Below are positions 34,362 through 47,792 of a DNA stretch of 64,000 nucleotides, piece by piece (position 1 is the first letter of the stretch; the number at the start of each line of letters is the position of its first letter). Position numbers and translations under genes: made by a program. The notes under the pieces are model-generated. The model was not told the origin of the DNA, ran no database searches, and worked only from the letters and a program-made list of their open reading frames with translations. The stretch spans positions 34,590,134 to 34,654,133 of the forward strand of contig NC_052349.1 in assembly GCF_009727055.1 (NCBI RefSeq), written 5' to 3'. The stretch comes from Benincasa hispida. Its lineage: Eukaryota; Streptophyta; Magnoliopsida; Cucurbitales; Cucurbitaceae.

Positions 34362-36610
34362 TGGAAGTTTCCCTGCTTAGTGCTTCGCCAGACTACAGCT
34401 CCTCCGTTAAGAGTGAACACTGACCCTGAAGTGGATTTCTGAGAATCCTTATCAGTCTAAAAATCAGAGTATGTGTATCCTATAAGGATCAAATCCTTAG
34501 ATCCATACATAAGCATGTAGTCCCTCATTCTCTGAAGATACTTGAGGATGTTCTTGACGGCAGTCTAGTGACCCTGTCCTGGATTAGACTGATATCTACT
34601 AACTATCCCCACAACGTAACAGATGTTAGGTCTAGTACATAACATCGTGTACATCAAACTGCCAACAACAGATGCATAGGGGACCCATCTCATTTTCTCA
34701 ACCTCTTAAGGTGTCTTAGGACATTGCTCCTTAGACAATGTAACTCCATGACGAAAAGGCAAAAGGCCCCTTTTGAAGTTCTGCATTGAGTACTTGATCA
34801 ACCTTTTGTCAATGTACGATTCTTGAGACAGTGCTAGCACTTTATTTCTTCGATCCCGAAAGATCTAAGTCCCAAGAAAAAATTGAGCCACTTCCAAATC
34901 TTTCATTTGGAATTGGGTCGCTAGCCAGTTCTTAACTGAAGTCAATAAACCTACATCATTCCCAATGAGTAGGATATCATCTACATATAACACTAGGAAA
35001 ACTACTAACTGTTGATGATTTTCTTGTAGACACAAAGCTCATCAATGTTTTAGTCAAAGCCATAAGATTTAATTGCAGTATCAAACCTTATGTTCCAAAA
35101 TCGAGATGCATGTTTCAATCCATAAATGGACCGATTAGTTTGCAAACCTTTTGCTCTTGACCTTGGGCTATGAATCCCTCAAGTTGCACCATATAAATGG
35201 TCTTCTCAAGATTACCATTCAGAAAGGAAGTCTTGACATCCATTTGTCATATCACATAGTCATAATATGAGGCATTGGATAAGAGGATGCGGATAGACTT
35301 TAACATGGCAACAAGCGAGAAAGTATCGTCATAGTCAACTCCCTCCACCTGGGTATAACCCTTTTCCATAAGTCTAGCCTTGAAGGTTTGCACCTTCCCA
35401 TCAGTACCCCATTTCCTCTTATAGATCCATTTACAACCTATAGGTTTAACCCCCATCAGGTTGATCTACAAAATCTCATACTTAGTTGAAGTACATAGAC
35501 TCCATCTCGAGATCCATGGCTTTGACCCATTCATCTTTGTCAACATCTTTTATTGCCTTTTTGTAAAACTACGGATCATCAACATCGTCATTGACTACCA
35601 TAGCCAGGATTTCAGTTAAACCCATATAGCGAACAGATGGGTTTGCAACCCTCCCACTACGTTGAGGTTCCCTTAACTCTAGAGGTGGATTTGATCTACA
35701 AGATGAACTCCCATCAATAACTCTTGTTGATGTAGCAGGCTCTTCAACAACTCTTGTCGAAGTTTCAGTAGTCTCTTTGGAAAGTTCTCTCAATACAATT
35801 TTACTTCTGGACTATGCTCCCTTCTATGATTCTTCTTAAGGAAGGTAGCGTTTGTCGACATAAACACCTTGTTTTTCGTAGGATCATAAAAGTAACACTC
35901 TCGTGTCCCTTTGGAATAGCCTACAAATAGGCACAACCTCAAACATGGTTCCAATTTCTTAGGATTAGCCTCAAGCACATGTGTTGGGCAACCCCAGATG
36001 CAAAAGTGACGCAAACTAGCTTTACGCCCTTTCCAACACTCCAATGGTGTTCTGGAAACACTCTTGGAAGGAACGCAGTGAGGATATAAGCTGCAGTCTC
36101 TACTGAAAAATCTCAAAACGAGTCCGGTAAGGAAGTTTAACTCATCATCAACCGAACCATGTTCAACAGGGTTCTGTTTCTCCTCTCCAATACACCATTT
36201 TGCTAAGGTGTACCAGGTGCTGAGAGTTGGAAAATGATTCCATGTTCTATCAAATAGTTCTGGAACTCAAAATCCAAAAACTCTCCACCCCGATCAGATC
36301 GAAGTGTTTTAATTCGTTTATCTAATGCATTTTCAACTTCAGCATTGAGCTCTTTGAACTTTTCAAAGGATTCTGACTTACGTTGCATCAAATAAACATA
36401 CTCATACCTTGAGTAATCATCAGTAAAAGTGATGAAATACTTATAGCTTCCCCTGGCTCACACATTCATCGGACCACAAAGGTCTGAATGTACTAACTCT
36501 AAAGACACTTTGGCTCGATAACCTTTTCCAGTAAAAGGTCTTTTAGTCATCTTGCCTTCAAGGCATGACTCGCACACAGCTAAAGAATTTTCCTCTAACT
36601 CATTTAGAAG
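34362..36610 (-). pseudogene. Copia pol (element P): integrase, RT, RNase H
   Basis: On the minus strand, from 36610 leftwards: gag-pre-integrase end (CESCLEGKMTKRPF), integrase core (LRSDRGGEFL..FQLSAPGTP), integrase C-terminus (CLFVGYSKGTRECYFYDP), a linker rich in T/S ('ATSTRVIDGSSS'), RT start (IGCKWIYKRKWGTDGKVQ), the catalytic YVDD (34977-34988) and the RNase H connection (near 34500). CAG to TAG at 36203-36205 stops the frame in 'GTPQQN', and further stops and shifts lie near 35790-35800, 35460 and in the RT. The gene continues upstream at 38672 beyond a solo LTR. Copia pol copies the element's RNA and integrates it; this copy is inactive. Confidence 0.85.
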
Positions 36611-38671
36611 TGTTGGGATTGGTGTCCTAATTCTCCCGGAGTCTCGTAGTTCGTAAATACTGTACACATTGTTATGAATAAAATAAGAGTTATTTTATTT
36701 TGCATTTACTCATATCCAATAAACAAAGCTCCATGGTTATTGTATGTAAACTTAAGCATGTATATGAGATATACAAGTGGATCATGCCTTAAGTGATAAC
36801 CTAAAAAGGTTGTAGTATAAGGATTAAGGAAGGATACCTGATCCTGGTGGCACTACAGATACAACTCGCTTTGTAGAGGTTTGCAAGTGTTGTAAACTAC
36901 TACAAATGGTTGATCCTGACCATTCTTGTGGAGACATGCGAGCGAGGGTGTCCTATACAAAGAGTTTGTATAAAATCGGACCATTAGATGATTCATCTCT
37001 TTATATAACGTCGTTGATACTTGAGACTTACATCTCACCTAAACGACCATAGGTGACATGACCTTAATCCTGAGTTTTTTGGGAACTCTTGCCTTTGAGG
37101 GCGATCATTTGATTAGTATGGGTAAGAATGACTAGATTGCCAACTCAACAAGCCTACCTTTTTGGGGATTTGTCTGATTGAGGAGCTGGGAACTCAGTTA
37201 CACAAGATGGAATTCACTCCTTCTCCGAAGTAGGGGTAAGTAGATAGATTCTCCCTTAAGGGCTGATTCCGAGACTTGAACATAGTGGTCACATCCTCTC
37301 TTTGGAAGAGATGACTTAGTCATAGTAGGACTATGACTTATGTTCATTAGAAGGGTCAATGGTACTTAAGGAGTTAGATGTAACTACAGGGGAAAAACGG
37401 TAAATTGGTCCAACTGTACTTACGAACGATTTGTGAAGTGTTACCACACTGTTGATTGGTTGATATGGACACAAAGTATATCTGTAGTGAGGAGAGTGCA
37501 ACTATCAGTCTTTAGCGGAGTGTCCGGTAGTTAACGAATGGTGGATCCCATGACTAAAGAGTTTAGTCAGTTATTCTCGTATTGTTAGAGCTTCAAGCTA
37601 CAGGTCCATAAAGTCCCCTTGGTAGCTCAATGAATTCAAGTTGAGAATCGTTCTTGGTGTTAATTTAAAGTGTTCAAATTGACAAGAGGAAATTCAATTA
37701 TGTATGATATAATTGGTGTGATATATGAGATACATCAAGTGGAGGATTAATGTAAATATGATTTACATTAAGTACCATAAAATAGAAAAAGAACTATGGA
37801 TTATATGTTTCATGAGATGAGATATTAAAACTATAGGTTATAAATATAATATGGTAAGCTGGTTATCATATATATTTATAATAATATTAATTATTTTATA
37901 ATTATCTCTTTTTCTCTAATAACCAATTGAGTGGGAGGTTGTTGGTGATTTTTTGGTAACCGTGAGATAAAAGAAAAAATGTTTTCCTAAAATTGAAAGT
38001 TACTACTTTCGGAAAGAAACTCACGAAGAAGGCTATCAAGTGAAAGTGTTTCACTAAACGATAGCTAGTAGAGAGACTAAACGATTGTGGAGTATAACTA
38101 TACGATAGTTCACTCAGCGGGTCGTAGCTAAACGATCGTGTGGCATTGCCTATCCAATAGGTTTCCATCTTCTACACGATCAAGCATATCGTCTATACGA
38201 TAGACAATATACCATCTCCCACTTGCTTGATCATCTACACAATTGTTGTTCCTCCTGTCTCTTCCTCTAACCAAGTCTCTACAGAGCCCACAACTCATGG
38301 ATTCTTACACTGAGAATACCAAGGTAACCATTGTGGTGGTGTCCTCATTCAACTCGATTGAATTCGAGGATCTAAAGGTCGTTCGTTGGGTTCGTGATCG
38401 TTGAGTTCGTTGTGTTCGTGTTGTACCAGTCGTGGTGTTCGAGTGTTCGTTTATTACTGTCTTGGACTCTTGGAGATTGATCGAGGGAATCGTGAAGAAT
38501 GTTTCTTACATACTCTATCCCTTGACTCTCTCTTAAAGCGTGTTGTAATTTCTTGTTGTGCATGACCTATTAATTTTCGTTTATTGACTGTAATTGTTAA
38601 TGTTCAATTTCGAATGGAATTTGGAACGATTCTTTCGTTGTTATGGAAATCCTCATGTATGATTTCCTTCA
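36611..38671 (+). mobile_element. Copia solo LTR with TSD AGAAG
   Basis: It starts TGTTGGGATTGGTGTCC and ends GATTTCCTTCA, 2061 bp. AGAAG at 36606-36610 and 38672-38676 flanks it as a perfect 5-bp target duplication. Removing the LTR and one AGAAG restores the copia reading 'ERLVKNGLLNELEENSLAV' of element P. It carries an ACGATCG cluster at about 38040-38210. This is a clean reference for the family's full LTR length. Confidence 0.92.
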
Positions 38672-40108
38672 AGAAGGCCATTCTTCACCAATCTCTCAAT
38701 CCTATTGAGATTGATGTGCCTTAATCGAAGGTTCCAAAGTTGGGCATTTTCTTTTAGAAAAGTTTAAGTCATTTATTTTGAGTTACGATGGGTTTAAACA
38801 TTTCTGTGTCATGGAATGAATTTGTTGCTAACAATCTTAGCACATACAAATTATTTTCCAGTAAAGCTAAACATATCTCAACACCATCTTTTAGAATAAA
38901 TACTTTATTCACAGAAAAGTTAAGAGTGTATTTACATTCAAGCAAACACTTTACACAAATCAAATTCCTCTTTAACTCGGGAACAACATATACATCATTT
39001 AAAATGATAAATCTATTCTGTAAAGTCAACTGAAGGCCTCCCACTGCCACAATTGAGACGACGTGCCCGATGCCTACTCGCATCGTCATCTAACCAGCCT
39101 CAAGTTGCCGCCAGGATCTAATCCCCTGAAAAGAAGAACAAACATGATTAGTGGCCCCAGAATCTATAATCCAAGCATAATCATCATTCTCCACTAAACA
39201 AGTTTCCAAAACCAGTAAATCATATTTACCTTGTTTGGCCTTGGCCTTAGCCTTCTTCTTTTCGTTTAGCCAACATGGGCAGTTCTGCTTCCAATGCCGA
39301 TCCTGGTTGCACTGGAAACATTTTCCTTTTTCAACCAGCATTGGTTGCCTACCCCGTTGAGTGGCAGGTTATGGGTTAGCTTGTGCCTTCCCCTTCCCTC
39401 TACTACCCTTCTTCTTCTTCCACTTGTTAGTGTTGGAAGTATAAGGTTCAGACTTAGTTCCTGAGGTCGAACCTCGGTAGAACTTTTCAAGTGATGAAGC
39501 AATATTTGCCTCACAAACTGTCTTCTCCTTGCTGACATTTGCAACTCATTGAGGAGAGTTGTAAGGGTGTAATCAACCCTGTTCAGAATAACATTGCTTA
39601 CAAAATGCAGGAAGCTTTCTGGCAATGTTTGCAGAATAATGCTCACCTGGCTGCCCACATCGATGCGGCCTCCATTCATCTTTGCCACATTAAAGTGGAC
39701 GATCATGTTCAGAACATGTTCTCGAACAGATGTACCCTCCTTCATTTTGGAGTTGAAGATGCTCTTAAGAGCGTTATGCTTGAGCTGCCCGGACAATTGT
39801 CCGAACATTCCCTTTAGAGACTCCATGATCTCATGTGCAGTGACCATGGACTCATTCTTTTTGGCCAATACATCGTTCAGACTGGCCAAGATGTACGCTC
39901 AGGCCTTCTCATTCGCCCGTGTCCATCGCTCATACGCGTCTCGAACGTTTTGAGAAGTAATAGAAGGTGGAATAGGAGGACACTCCTCTGTAAGGACGAA
40001 TCGGATGTCATCGATGATAAGTATTGTAAGTATTAAGTTTTTCCAACTAGCGTAGTTGTTGCTAATTAGTTTTTCGGCGGCTAATAAAGCTAATGTTGTG
40101 GTTGCCAT
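38672..40108 (-). pseudogene. Copia gag and protease (element P)
   Basis: The minus-strand start at 40108 reads MATTTLALLAAEKLISNNYA. It continues as a capsid-type gag with a frame break near 39890-39900 ('NEKA' to 'MASLNDVLAKKNE'), an intact zinc knuckle CFQCNQDRHWKQNC (C-x2-C-x4-H-x4-C, about 39278-39319) and the aspartic protease signature WIIDSGATNHVC (near 39150-39185). Then comes 'GIGHVVSIVAVGG...NDVYVVPELKRNLICV', the usual protease C-terminal part. Frame breaks occur near 39266-39341 and 39090. It lies upstream of the pol part at 34362-36610. Confidence 0.85.
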
Positions 40109-42654
40109 AATTTAAAAGTTGCTAAAAACAAGAATAAACTTAATATGTCTACTTGCATTACCACTTTTTACACCAATTTTAGGTTTTAGCAAAATAGTTC
40201 TATTGTATCCTAAGTGAAAAGACATCTATTTTTCAATGATGCCTCGGCGAGGCAGAATAAAATTCACTGTTGGGGTGATCAAGTACCCCTTCACTGGGTT
40301 GAGACATTCTCAATCATTAGACAGAAACAACTTTTGTAACTGACTCTAGCAGTCACCATTGTTCGGTCCAGAATTTATTAACCTTTAACAATTTCGCGTA
40401 AGTGTAACCCCTCATTTTAGGCCCTAGAGTCTCACCTTACACGCCCATCGTAGGGAAAAAAACAAATTAGGATAAGAGACTAAAGCAACCTTATCCTTAC
40501 AAGAGATTAAATAAAGAATTGTGCAAAACTGTCATCCTTTAGGGGGACACTCCCAGGGTGCCTCGAGGCGGTGCACAAAACGTTATCCAACCTAATGAGA
40601 AAGACCGTGGGATATGTTGTCACACATTCCGCTCCCACTTATTATGAACATTCTCTCTGTTCACCTTGGTATTGACCTACCCAAACACCATCCTTTAGGA
40701 CGACACTCCCAGGGTGCCTCGAGGTCAAAGATAGCTCTCACAGTGTGAACTTTAGGGAGAAACGTGTAGAGGTTTAAGTAAAGTATCATATACCCCAAGT
40801 ACCTCCCATTAAATGTTCTACCCAGGGATTCATTAAACTTAGACAATCTGGCTACTGATTTTATCTAAGTATGAGTTTAATTTGCTCAAAAACAATTGTT
40901 GCTTTTGATAATTAAACAAGTTTGAATCAAGTCTTTTTAAACACTTTAACAGACTATCATCAAATTTGCATGCATGCAACAAATCAATTTAATTCACCTT
41001 TCTAGGTAGGTTCCCAGGTAGGGGTGTTTCGTTTCCATCAACTTAAATACCCTAGCCTAGCCAGAATCCACCTTAGACAAAAGGTCCCTTATAGATAGAT
41101 TTGGTACATATTTAATCTTTTATTAGTCGATTCAATCCTATTAAACTGATTAAAAGATTAAACTTAGGCTTCTAATTTCATTAGAGTCGTGATCTTAAGT
41201 CTATCTCAATCAAATTTTAAAACTCTTTTAAAACATGATTAAACCTAAGTTTGCATGCATGTCTTTCTTATTGATTTTAGTTCTAATTTCTATTATAACT
41301 CTTATAAAAGAAACAACTAAAACCATCCACATTGCTAAGCTAGACTAGGTATTTATAACTTTTCTAAATTAACCTATGTGTCATACTTCATGCAATATTC
41401 ATTCATTACTATATATAATTTATATAACTTGTAATGAACTAAGTATACTTGCTTTCATACACCCTTATACTATAACACTTATAATATAAAGATGATGCAT
41501 GGATATGCTTAATGCATGCATATATTATAACTCTTATATTATATGATGCATGAGCATGCTTTTAAGTAATTTTAGTCATGCAAGCTACTATATCATAACT
41601 CTTATAATATAAAGATGATGCATGACTAATGCATAACCTATGGTGGGTTTTAAAACTGTATGGCATACTTTATGACCTATAAATAAACGTACATCACATG
41701 TACATTCGTCAAGAATCAATGGACTGGGATGATTAACCTAAAAAAATCGGAAAAGTAAAGCTATGTATTACAAAACCAACGAGCCAACCGGTTCAAACAG
41801 GTGAACCAAGTCTTGAACTGCCCGAGTAAAGCATCATTCCTTTGATCGTATAGCAACTTCTTGTGATCATCTAGTGATGCTGAACAAGAATAAACGATTG
41901 TGTAGCATGTATCATGTGTTTATGACAATGCGATGAATCATGAAGGCCACGCGATCGTGCAGTGCATATCATGTAACGCATGCCTAAACGGCCAAGTAGA
42001 CGACAATTATGCGGTGAAGCATGATCCTCTAAACGATCGAAGAGCAAGCGTCAAGTATCGTATACCAAGTGATCGAGTAGCCAGTTAATATGCGATGAAG
42101 CATGTTGGCTAACTCAATCGTTTAGTGCGCGCGTCTGCCATGCGACGAGTATTATAAACTCAACGATCGTTTACCTCAGCGTTTACATGATTGAGTAGCC
42201 AATGCAACATGACCAAGTAAACTCTTTACCCGATCGCTTAGCATCAGCTATGCGATCGTTTAGCAAATACTACACAATCGAGTAGAACTTTTCTACACGA
42301 TCGCGTATCTAAACGATCGTTTAGCCTGGACACGATGCGACCAACCCTTGGTCTTCTTCCTTGATGAGAACAACATCTACACACGCTGAAGCTTCTTTAC
42401 GAATGACTCTTACAGACTCAAACACTTTGAATACAAATAGCAATGTCATTATGCCCAGAAACACATGGACCCTTACAAATTGACTTGAAATGTAAAGAAA
42501 GGTTTAATAGACAGAGGCAATCATTCTGAAACATCCATCGAATCACATCCACAACTACATCTAACGTTTAAACACATTGCAGATGATATAAAACCCACCA
42601 AAACTTTAAATGTAATCTGATGCATCAATGGAATTTGGACTATCAGAACAACCT
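40109..42654 (-). mobile_element. Long untranslated leader of copia element P
   Basis: About 2.5 kb between gag and the primer site, aligned in reverse with 4274-6610. It has the duplicated 'TAGGGGGACACTCCCAGGGTGCC' block at 40539-40568 and 40693-40724, a GCATGCAT / TTATAA(GT/CT)GTTAT zone (about 41440-41640) and a long ACGATCG cluster (41840-42330). No convincing coding frame. Confidence 0.7.
41840..42330 (-). repeat. ACGATCG-motif cluster in copia leader
   Basis: Numerous degenerate AACGATCG / CGATCG(T/A)TTAG words at irregular 20-40 bp spacing, for example around 42030, 42165, 42255 and 42305-42320. Same word as in the LTR clusters. Confidence 0.7.
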
Positions 42655-42667
42655 GGCTCTGATACCA
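42655..42667 (-). other. Copia primer binding site, minus strand
   Basis: GGCTCTGATACCA is the reverse complement of the full TGGTATCAGAGCC primer site and lies two bases from the LTR edge at 42670. It fixes the orientation of element P. Confidence 0.9.
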
Positions 42668-42669
42668 AT

Positions 42670-44562
42670 TGAAGAAACTTTATACAAAGAGAACCAGTGA
42701 GTGGAAGCAAGATCGTTCCAAACTCCGTTGTGACAGAACATACACATTTTACAATCAAACAGCATCAGTTATGCATAAACTCTAAATTACAGCATGCTTC
42801 ATAAAAAATAACACTAAGGATCAAGTGAACTTACCCTTGAAGAACTTTTCTTCTTGTTCCCCCCGATCTAACAACATGAACATAACGCCTCAGCAATCTC
42901 CTCGAACAGGAACAAATAACTCTCGACCCTTGAATAACAAGTAGACACCACCACGAGGCTACCTTGGTATTCCCGGTGTAAGAATCCAGGAGTTATGGGC
43001 TCTGTATCGATTTGGTAGATGGAAGGAGGAAATGACAGATCATATAGACGATCGAGTAAGTGGGAGAAATTTGGAGTCTATCGTATAGACTGTGTACTCG
43101 ATCATTTAGAAAACGAGTGTCTATCGTATAGCAAACTCAATGCATGATCGTTTATGCTCTCAAGCTATCGTATAGCTATATCATTTTATGCGTTCGATTA
43201 CCAATCGTTTATTGATCGCATTATCAAAAAATGAAAACGATTTTCATTTTATCCATCAGTTACCATAACTGATCACAACTTCCCACTAAGTTTGTTATTA
43301 GGAGAAAAAACTGAAATTAATTATCCCATAATTGATTTAATTATAAATAAATAATATATCCATAACCTATAGTTTTAATATCACATCTCATGCAATATAT
43401 AAACCATAGTTATTTTTCTCTTTTATGGCATTTAATAATAATTCCTCCAATTAATGTATCTAATACATCAAATCAATTACATCACATATAATTGAAGCCA
43501 TTTAATTATATCATATATAATCAAATTTCCTCTTGTTAATTTGAACACTTCAAACTAACCCAAAAACAAATTCTCAATATGAATCCATTCAGCTACCAAG
43601 GGGACCTTATGAACCTATAGCTTGAAGCTCCAACGGTACGAAAATAACTGACTAAACTCTTTAATCACGATATCCACCATCCGTTAACTGTCGAGCATTC
43701 CACTAAAGACTGACAGGTGCACTCTTCGCACTATAGATATATTTCTATGTCCATTGAATGTAACCAATCAACAGTACGATGACCCTTCATTAATCGCTCG
43801 TAATTATAGTCAGGCCAATTTACCATTTTGCCTCTGTAATTACATCTAACTCTTTAAGTACCACTGATTCATCTAATGAACAATACTTCATAGTCCTACT
43901 ATGAGTAAACCCTTCTCGGCCAAGAGAAGGTGTGGCGTCACATTGTTCAAGCACCGGAATCAGCCCTTAAAGGAGCAATTTATCTAATTACCCCTAAATC
44001 GAGGAAAGATGAATTTTGTCTTATGTAGTTGAGTTCCTAGCTCTCCAATCAGACGAATCCCCAAAGTTGCAGGTTTGAATCGGCGATCTGGCCACTCGCA
44101 CCCATGTAAACTAAAGGACCGCCCTCATAGGCAAGAGTTCCCAACTCACTCAGGATTAAGGTCATATTACCTATGGTCATCCTAGTGAAATGAAAATCTA
44201 TGTCATGAATGACATTATATAACGAGACTAAACATTTCATGGTCCGGTCTTATACAAACTCTTTTGTATAGAGCATCCCCACTCCCATGTTTAATATATG
44301 AATGGTCAAAATCAGACCATTTGTAGCACTTTACAACACTTATAACATCTACAAAGCGAGCCACACTCGTAGCGTCATCAGGATAAGGTTTCCCTCCTTT
44401 ATCCATATACTACTGACCATTTAAGTTATCACTTAAAGCACGATCCACTTGTATGTCATCACATTCATGCTTAAGTTACAACGATAAATAGAGATCTTAG
44501 TTTATTGGTTTGTGGTTAATGCAACTAAAATATCTCATATTTCAAAGACTGGAGTGAATAAC
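42670..44562 (-). mobile_element. 5' LTR of element P (main part)
   Basis: Left edge TGAAGAAACTTT next to the primer site; the LTR continues to 44562, is interrupted by the gypsy-like solo LTR, and ends at 47491-47585 with ...GCATCAACCCCAACA. Without the insertion and one TSD it is 1983 bp. It contains an ACGATCG cluster (43030-43215). Confidence 0.85.
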
Positions 44563-47490
44563 TGTCAACCCCATACTCTATTTTTCCTACAAAAATGAGT
44601 AACAAGCATGTTAAGTAAAATTATGAAAGGAGGAAAGAAAGTAGGAAGATGGAGGAAAAAAATTCTAAGTGTTAGAAATACTTAGTTGGGTAAGTTTTAG
44701 ATAATATAACAAGTAAAATTTGGCTAAGTATGGAAGTAAAGTATAGGCATGCGTTGATGGAGAAGTGTGGACGCATGAGGTTGCGTGTGTAGCAACCAAG
44801 GCTTGTAGAGGCTAAGTGTTGAAGGCAAGGATAAGTTATGCGTTGGTGCTAAGGATGAACGCATGAGCTGAAAGCCATGATGCGTTGATAAGGTATGCGA
44901 CCGATGGTATGCGGCCGATGGTATGCATCCACAGGTATGCGGCCAATGGTGTTATGCGGCAACGCTACCCGATGGCATGCGGCAACACTGTGCGATGGCA
45001 CTATGTGGCCTATGCGATGGTGTCATGCGGCAGCAGTACTAGGCGACGAGCTAGGCGATGAGACAAACCATGGTGGATGCATGGTAAAATGTCTTGCGAT
45101 ACTAAGGCTTAACGCATGGTTGATATGATAAGACAACTATGCATGGGCTAGGACATGCGTTGGCTTAGAAGTATGCGACCAAAGAAGGGACGCAATAGCC
45201 TCTAAGTGAGCTATGCGTTAGCCAGATTGAGCAATGCATTGAGGAGGAGGTATGCAGCCATGGGGTTGCAAGCGTTGGCTTAGGAGCTGACCTTGCATTG
45301 ATAACCAAGAGGGAAAGATTATCTTGGTGATTGATCAGCTAAGCCAGCTGTCATACTCAGGTTTGACATTATCCTTTAAGGATGAGGTGGCAGCTTGATG
45401 TTAAAAGGAAAGCATGCAGCTGTTAGTTTAAAAGAGAAGCTCGACTTCAAGCAAGGGAGAGAGAAATTCGCTTGGGAAAATGAAATAATTCCAGAGCCAT
45501 TCAAACCCTGAGTATGTCTAGTTGCTGAGGTTGATATGCCGGAGGAAGATTCTAGCGGAATCGAGCTAGAGTATGAAGAATTCGGCTGGAGGTCAAATTC
45601 TCGGGTAAGTCGAGCTAGTCTTTATAATCTAAGGATTCCGGCACAACCACGAGGAATTCTAAGCTAAAATTTTAAGTTAAGCTTGCTAAGACATTTTAGA
45701 GAATGTTTGTAGAAGGAAATTTCTTGAGAAAAGGCCTGGAAAATTAGTTATTGAAATTGTAAGTTAAATTTGAAATTTTGAGCAAGTAGGTAACTGCTTG
45801 GGTTGAACAAGCAAGTAGCTTTAAGGGCTTGACGATGATGATGAGCACATGCATTGGAGATTGAATTGGCCTAAGGACGCGCTGAAAAGCATTAGACTAT
45901 GCAACACATATTGAAGCCATAAGCGCAAGGTTGCGTTGGAGCTGATGGGCACAATCGGACGACCGTATGGGGCATGCGTCGATGTGCCACAAGACGAGCG
46001 CATGAGCTGAACGATGGGCGCAAAGGTTGTTATGCGATGGGCAATGGGCGTGAGTTGAAGGCTTGGACGTATAGGAGGCTTGAACGCCTAACGCAAGGCA
46101 TGGATGCATGGTAATAAAGTTGCTGCCTAGTCAAGTTAAGGCCTAAGAATTTGGCTAAGTGTTCAACGCACAATAAGCATATACATGAAGAGGATTGCCA
46201 AAGACTGTGAGTGACTCTAAATGTTTTAAATATTTTAAGTAAATTCCTAATGCTTTTGAATATTTAGCAATGCATGTTTACTGAAAGGTATTTATGACAA
46301 CTATTCTCAAATAGTTACCAAGCAATGCATCACACATCAATGTTATATTTATGCTATGCTTTACAATGACCATGAGGATGCGTTAGTATGGGATGCGTTT
46401 AGGCAACTAAGTCATTAAGAGATAAGAATATGCAAGTAAGTATAAGTAGCTCAGTACTGAAGTACATGGAGAAAGTACTGAAGCTCAGTCCTAGAATGTG
46501 AATAGCTCAGTATTGAAGTACACGGAGAAGGTACTGAAGCTTTGTCCTAGAATGTGACTAGCTCAGTACTGAAGTACATAGAGAAGGTACTGAAGCTTTG
46601 TCTTAGAATTTGAATAGCTCGATACCGAAGTACATGGAGAAGGTATCTGAGCAACTCGATACTGAAGTACACAGAGAAGGTATCTGAGCAGTAGTACCCA
46701 AGGTATGACGGTGCTTAAACTAGAATTACATGAATGAAAGAAAAATTGTTATTGGTAGTGTCGAGATGACTCCACATTCGCTATGAATTGACGTTGAGGA
46801 ATTGAGTAAGGGTACTCTCTCAACTAAGGATGTAAGTTATGATTGTAGGAAGGGAACAGAAAGGGTTCCTTCCTAGTTAAGTTGTAATGCAGTAAAGGAT
46901 AATAAGGAGTGAGCAAGAGGACCACTCTAGACTGATAGATTAAGGCATAGTCTAGCAAAGCATAAAATAGTGCTCCATGATGTTGATGATAACATGAATA
47001 ATAGTTACCAAGTTTATGTTTTCAGTGAAAGCTTTCAGTTTTAATATGAAATTTATGTATGAACGTTATACTTTATATGTTAGTCACTCACTGGCCTTCT
47101 AGCTCATATTTTCAAATGTTTTCCTTTCAAGTAGCGGTCAGTTCCCAAAAGACTTTTCTGCTGCTGCTCTGCCACTCAAAGAAACAGGTTGAAGGAAGCG
47201 TAATTAAAGACATGTATTAGTTAGTACATATGTGTCTGTCTAGTGACTAGTATTCTAAATGTAGCTCACTAAGTTGTAATATTCATGTATAAATAATGTT
47301 GTGAAACCCTGTAATGTAAATGTATTAAGTTCTAAGTTAATATGTTCGTATATTAATGATATGTACATATTCAGGGTTTGAGCAAAATTTAACAGGTTAG
47401 ATAGGTAGTAAGTGCTAGCAAAAGGATTGGTAACTGCTGCAGTCACCATTCCATCCAGGTTTAGAGGGTAATCTGAAGCTGGGTGTGACA
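44563..47490 (+). mobile_element. Gypsy-like solo LTR with TSD ATAAC
   Basis: The element begins TGTCAACCCC and ends GGGTGTGACA, so it has TGTCA...TGACA inverted ends. It is 2928 bp long and flanked by ATAAC at 44558-44562 and 47491-47495. Joining the flanks restores copia LTR sequence (ATATTTC..ATATCTCATATTATTACAT) that matches the uninterrupted copy near 20085. No internal region is present. It is rich in GCATGCG / GATGCGGC words in its first third and has a minisatellite at 46448-46690. Confidence 0.92.
46448..46690 (+). repeat. 56-bp and 37-bp tandem repeats in the solo LTR
   Basis: Three 56-bp steps start at 46448, 46504, 46560 (next at 46616) with AGCTCAGTACTGAAGTACAT cores; the last unit is shortened, giving a 37-bp step to 46653. 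Part of the same repeat, in one copy, is seen near 1415-1475. Confidence 0.85.
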
Positions 47491-47585
47491 ATAACATATC
47501 TCATATTATTACATGACAAATGTTTGTTCATACAAATGTTTACAAACTACAGAACCCTGCGAGATTTAGGGCATCAACCCCAACA
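47491..47585 (-). mobile_element. 5' LTR of element P (first 90 bp)
   Basis: Continuation of the LTR from 44562 after the target duplication. The right edge at 47585 (CCCCAACA) is the element's outer 5' border. Confidence 0.85.
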
Positions 47586-47792
47586 GAACATTGATCCCTG
47601 TACGTCTCTAGATACAGTTCAAGATTCATAAGACAGCCTTGGTTGTTAGTTTATTAGATTTAGGGTTATTAAGACAAAATAGACAACAATACAAGGAATA
47701 ACATTTATTGAATCGATATCCATAACTTTTTATTGATGACGGTCAATTAATAACGTTTACTATCTATGAGTTTTAGGGCATAAAACCTAACA
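47586..47792 (-). mobile_element. Copia LTR fragment (second nesting level)
   Basis: On the minus strand it starts TGTTAGGTTTTATGCCC (right edge 47792) and runs about 207 bp through the family landmarks 'AACTGTATCTAGAGACGTAC' before element P cuts it. Its remainder is not found on the left side. Confidence 0.7.
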
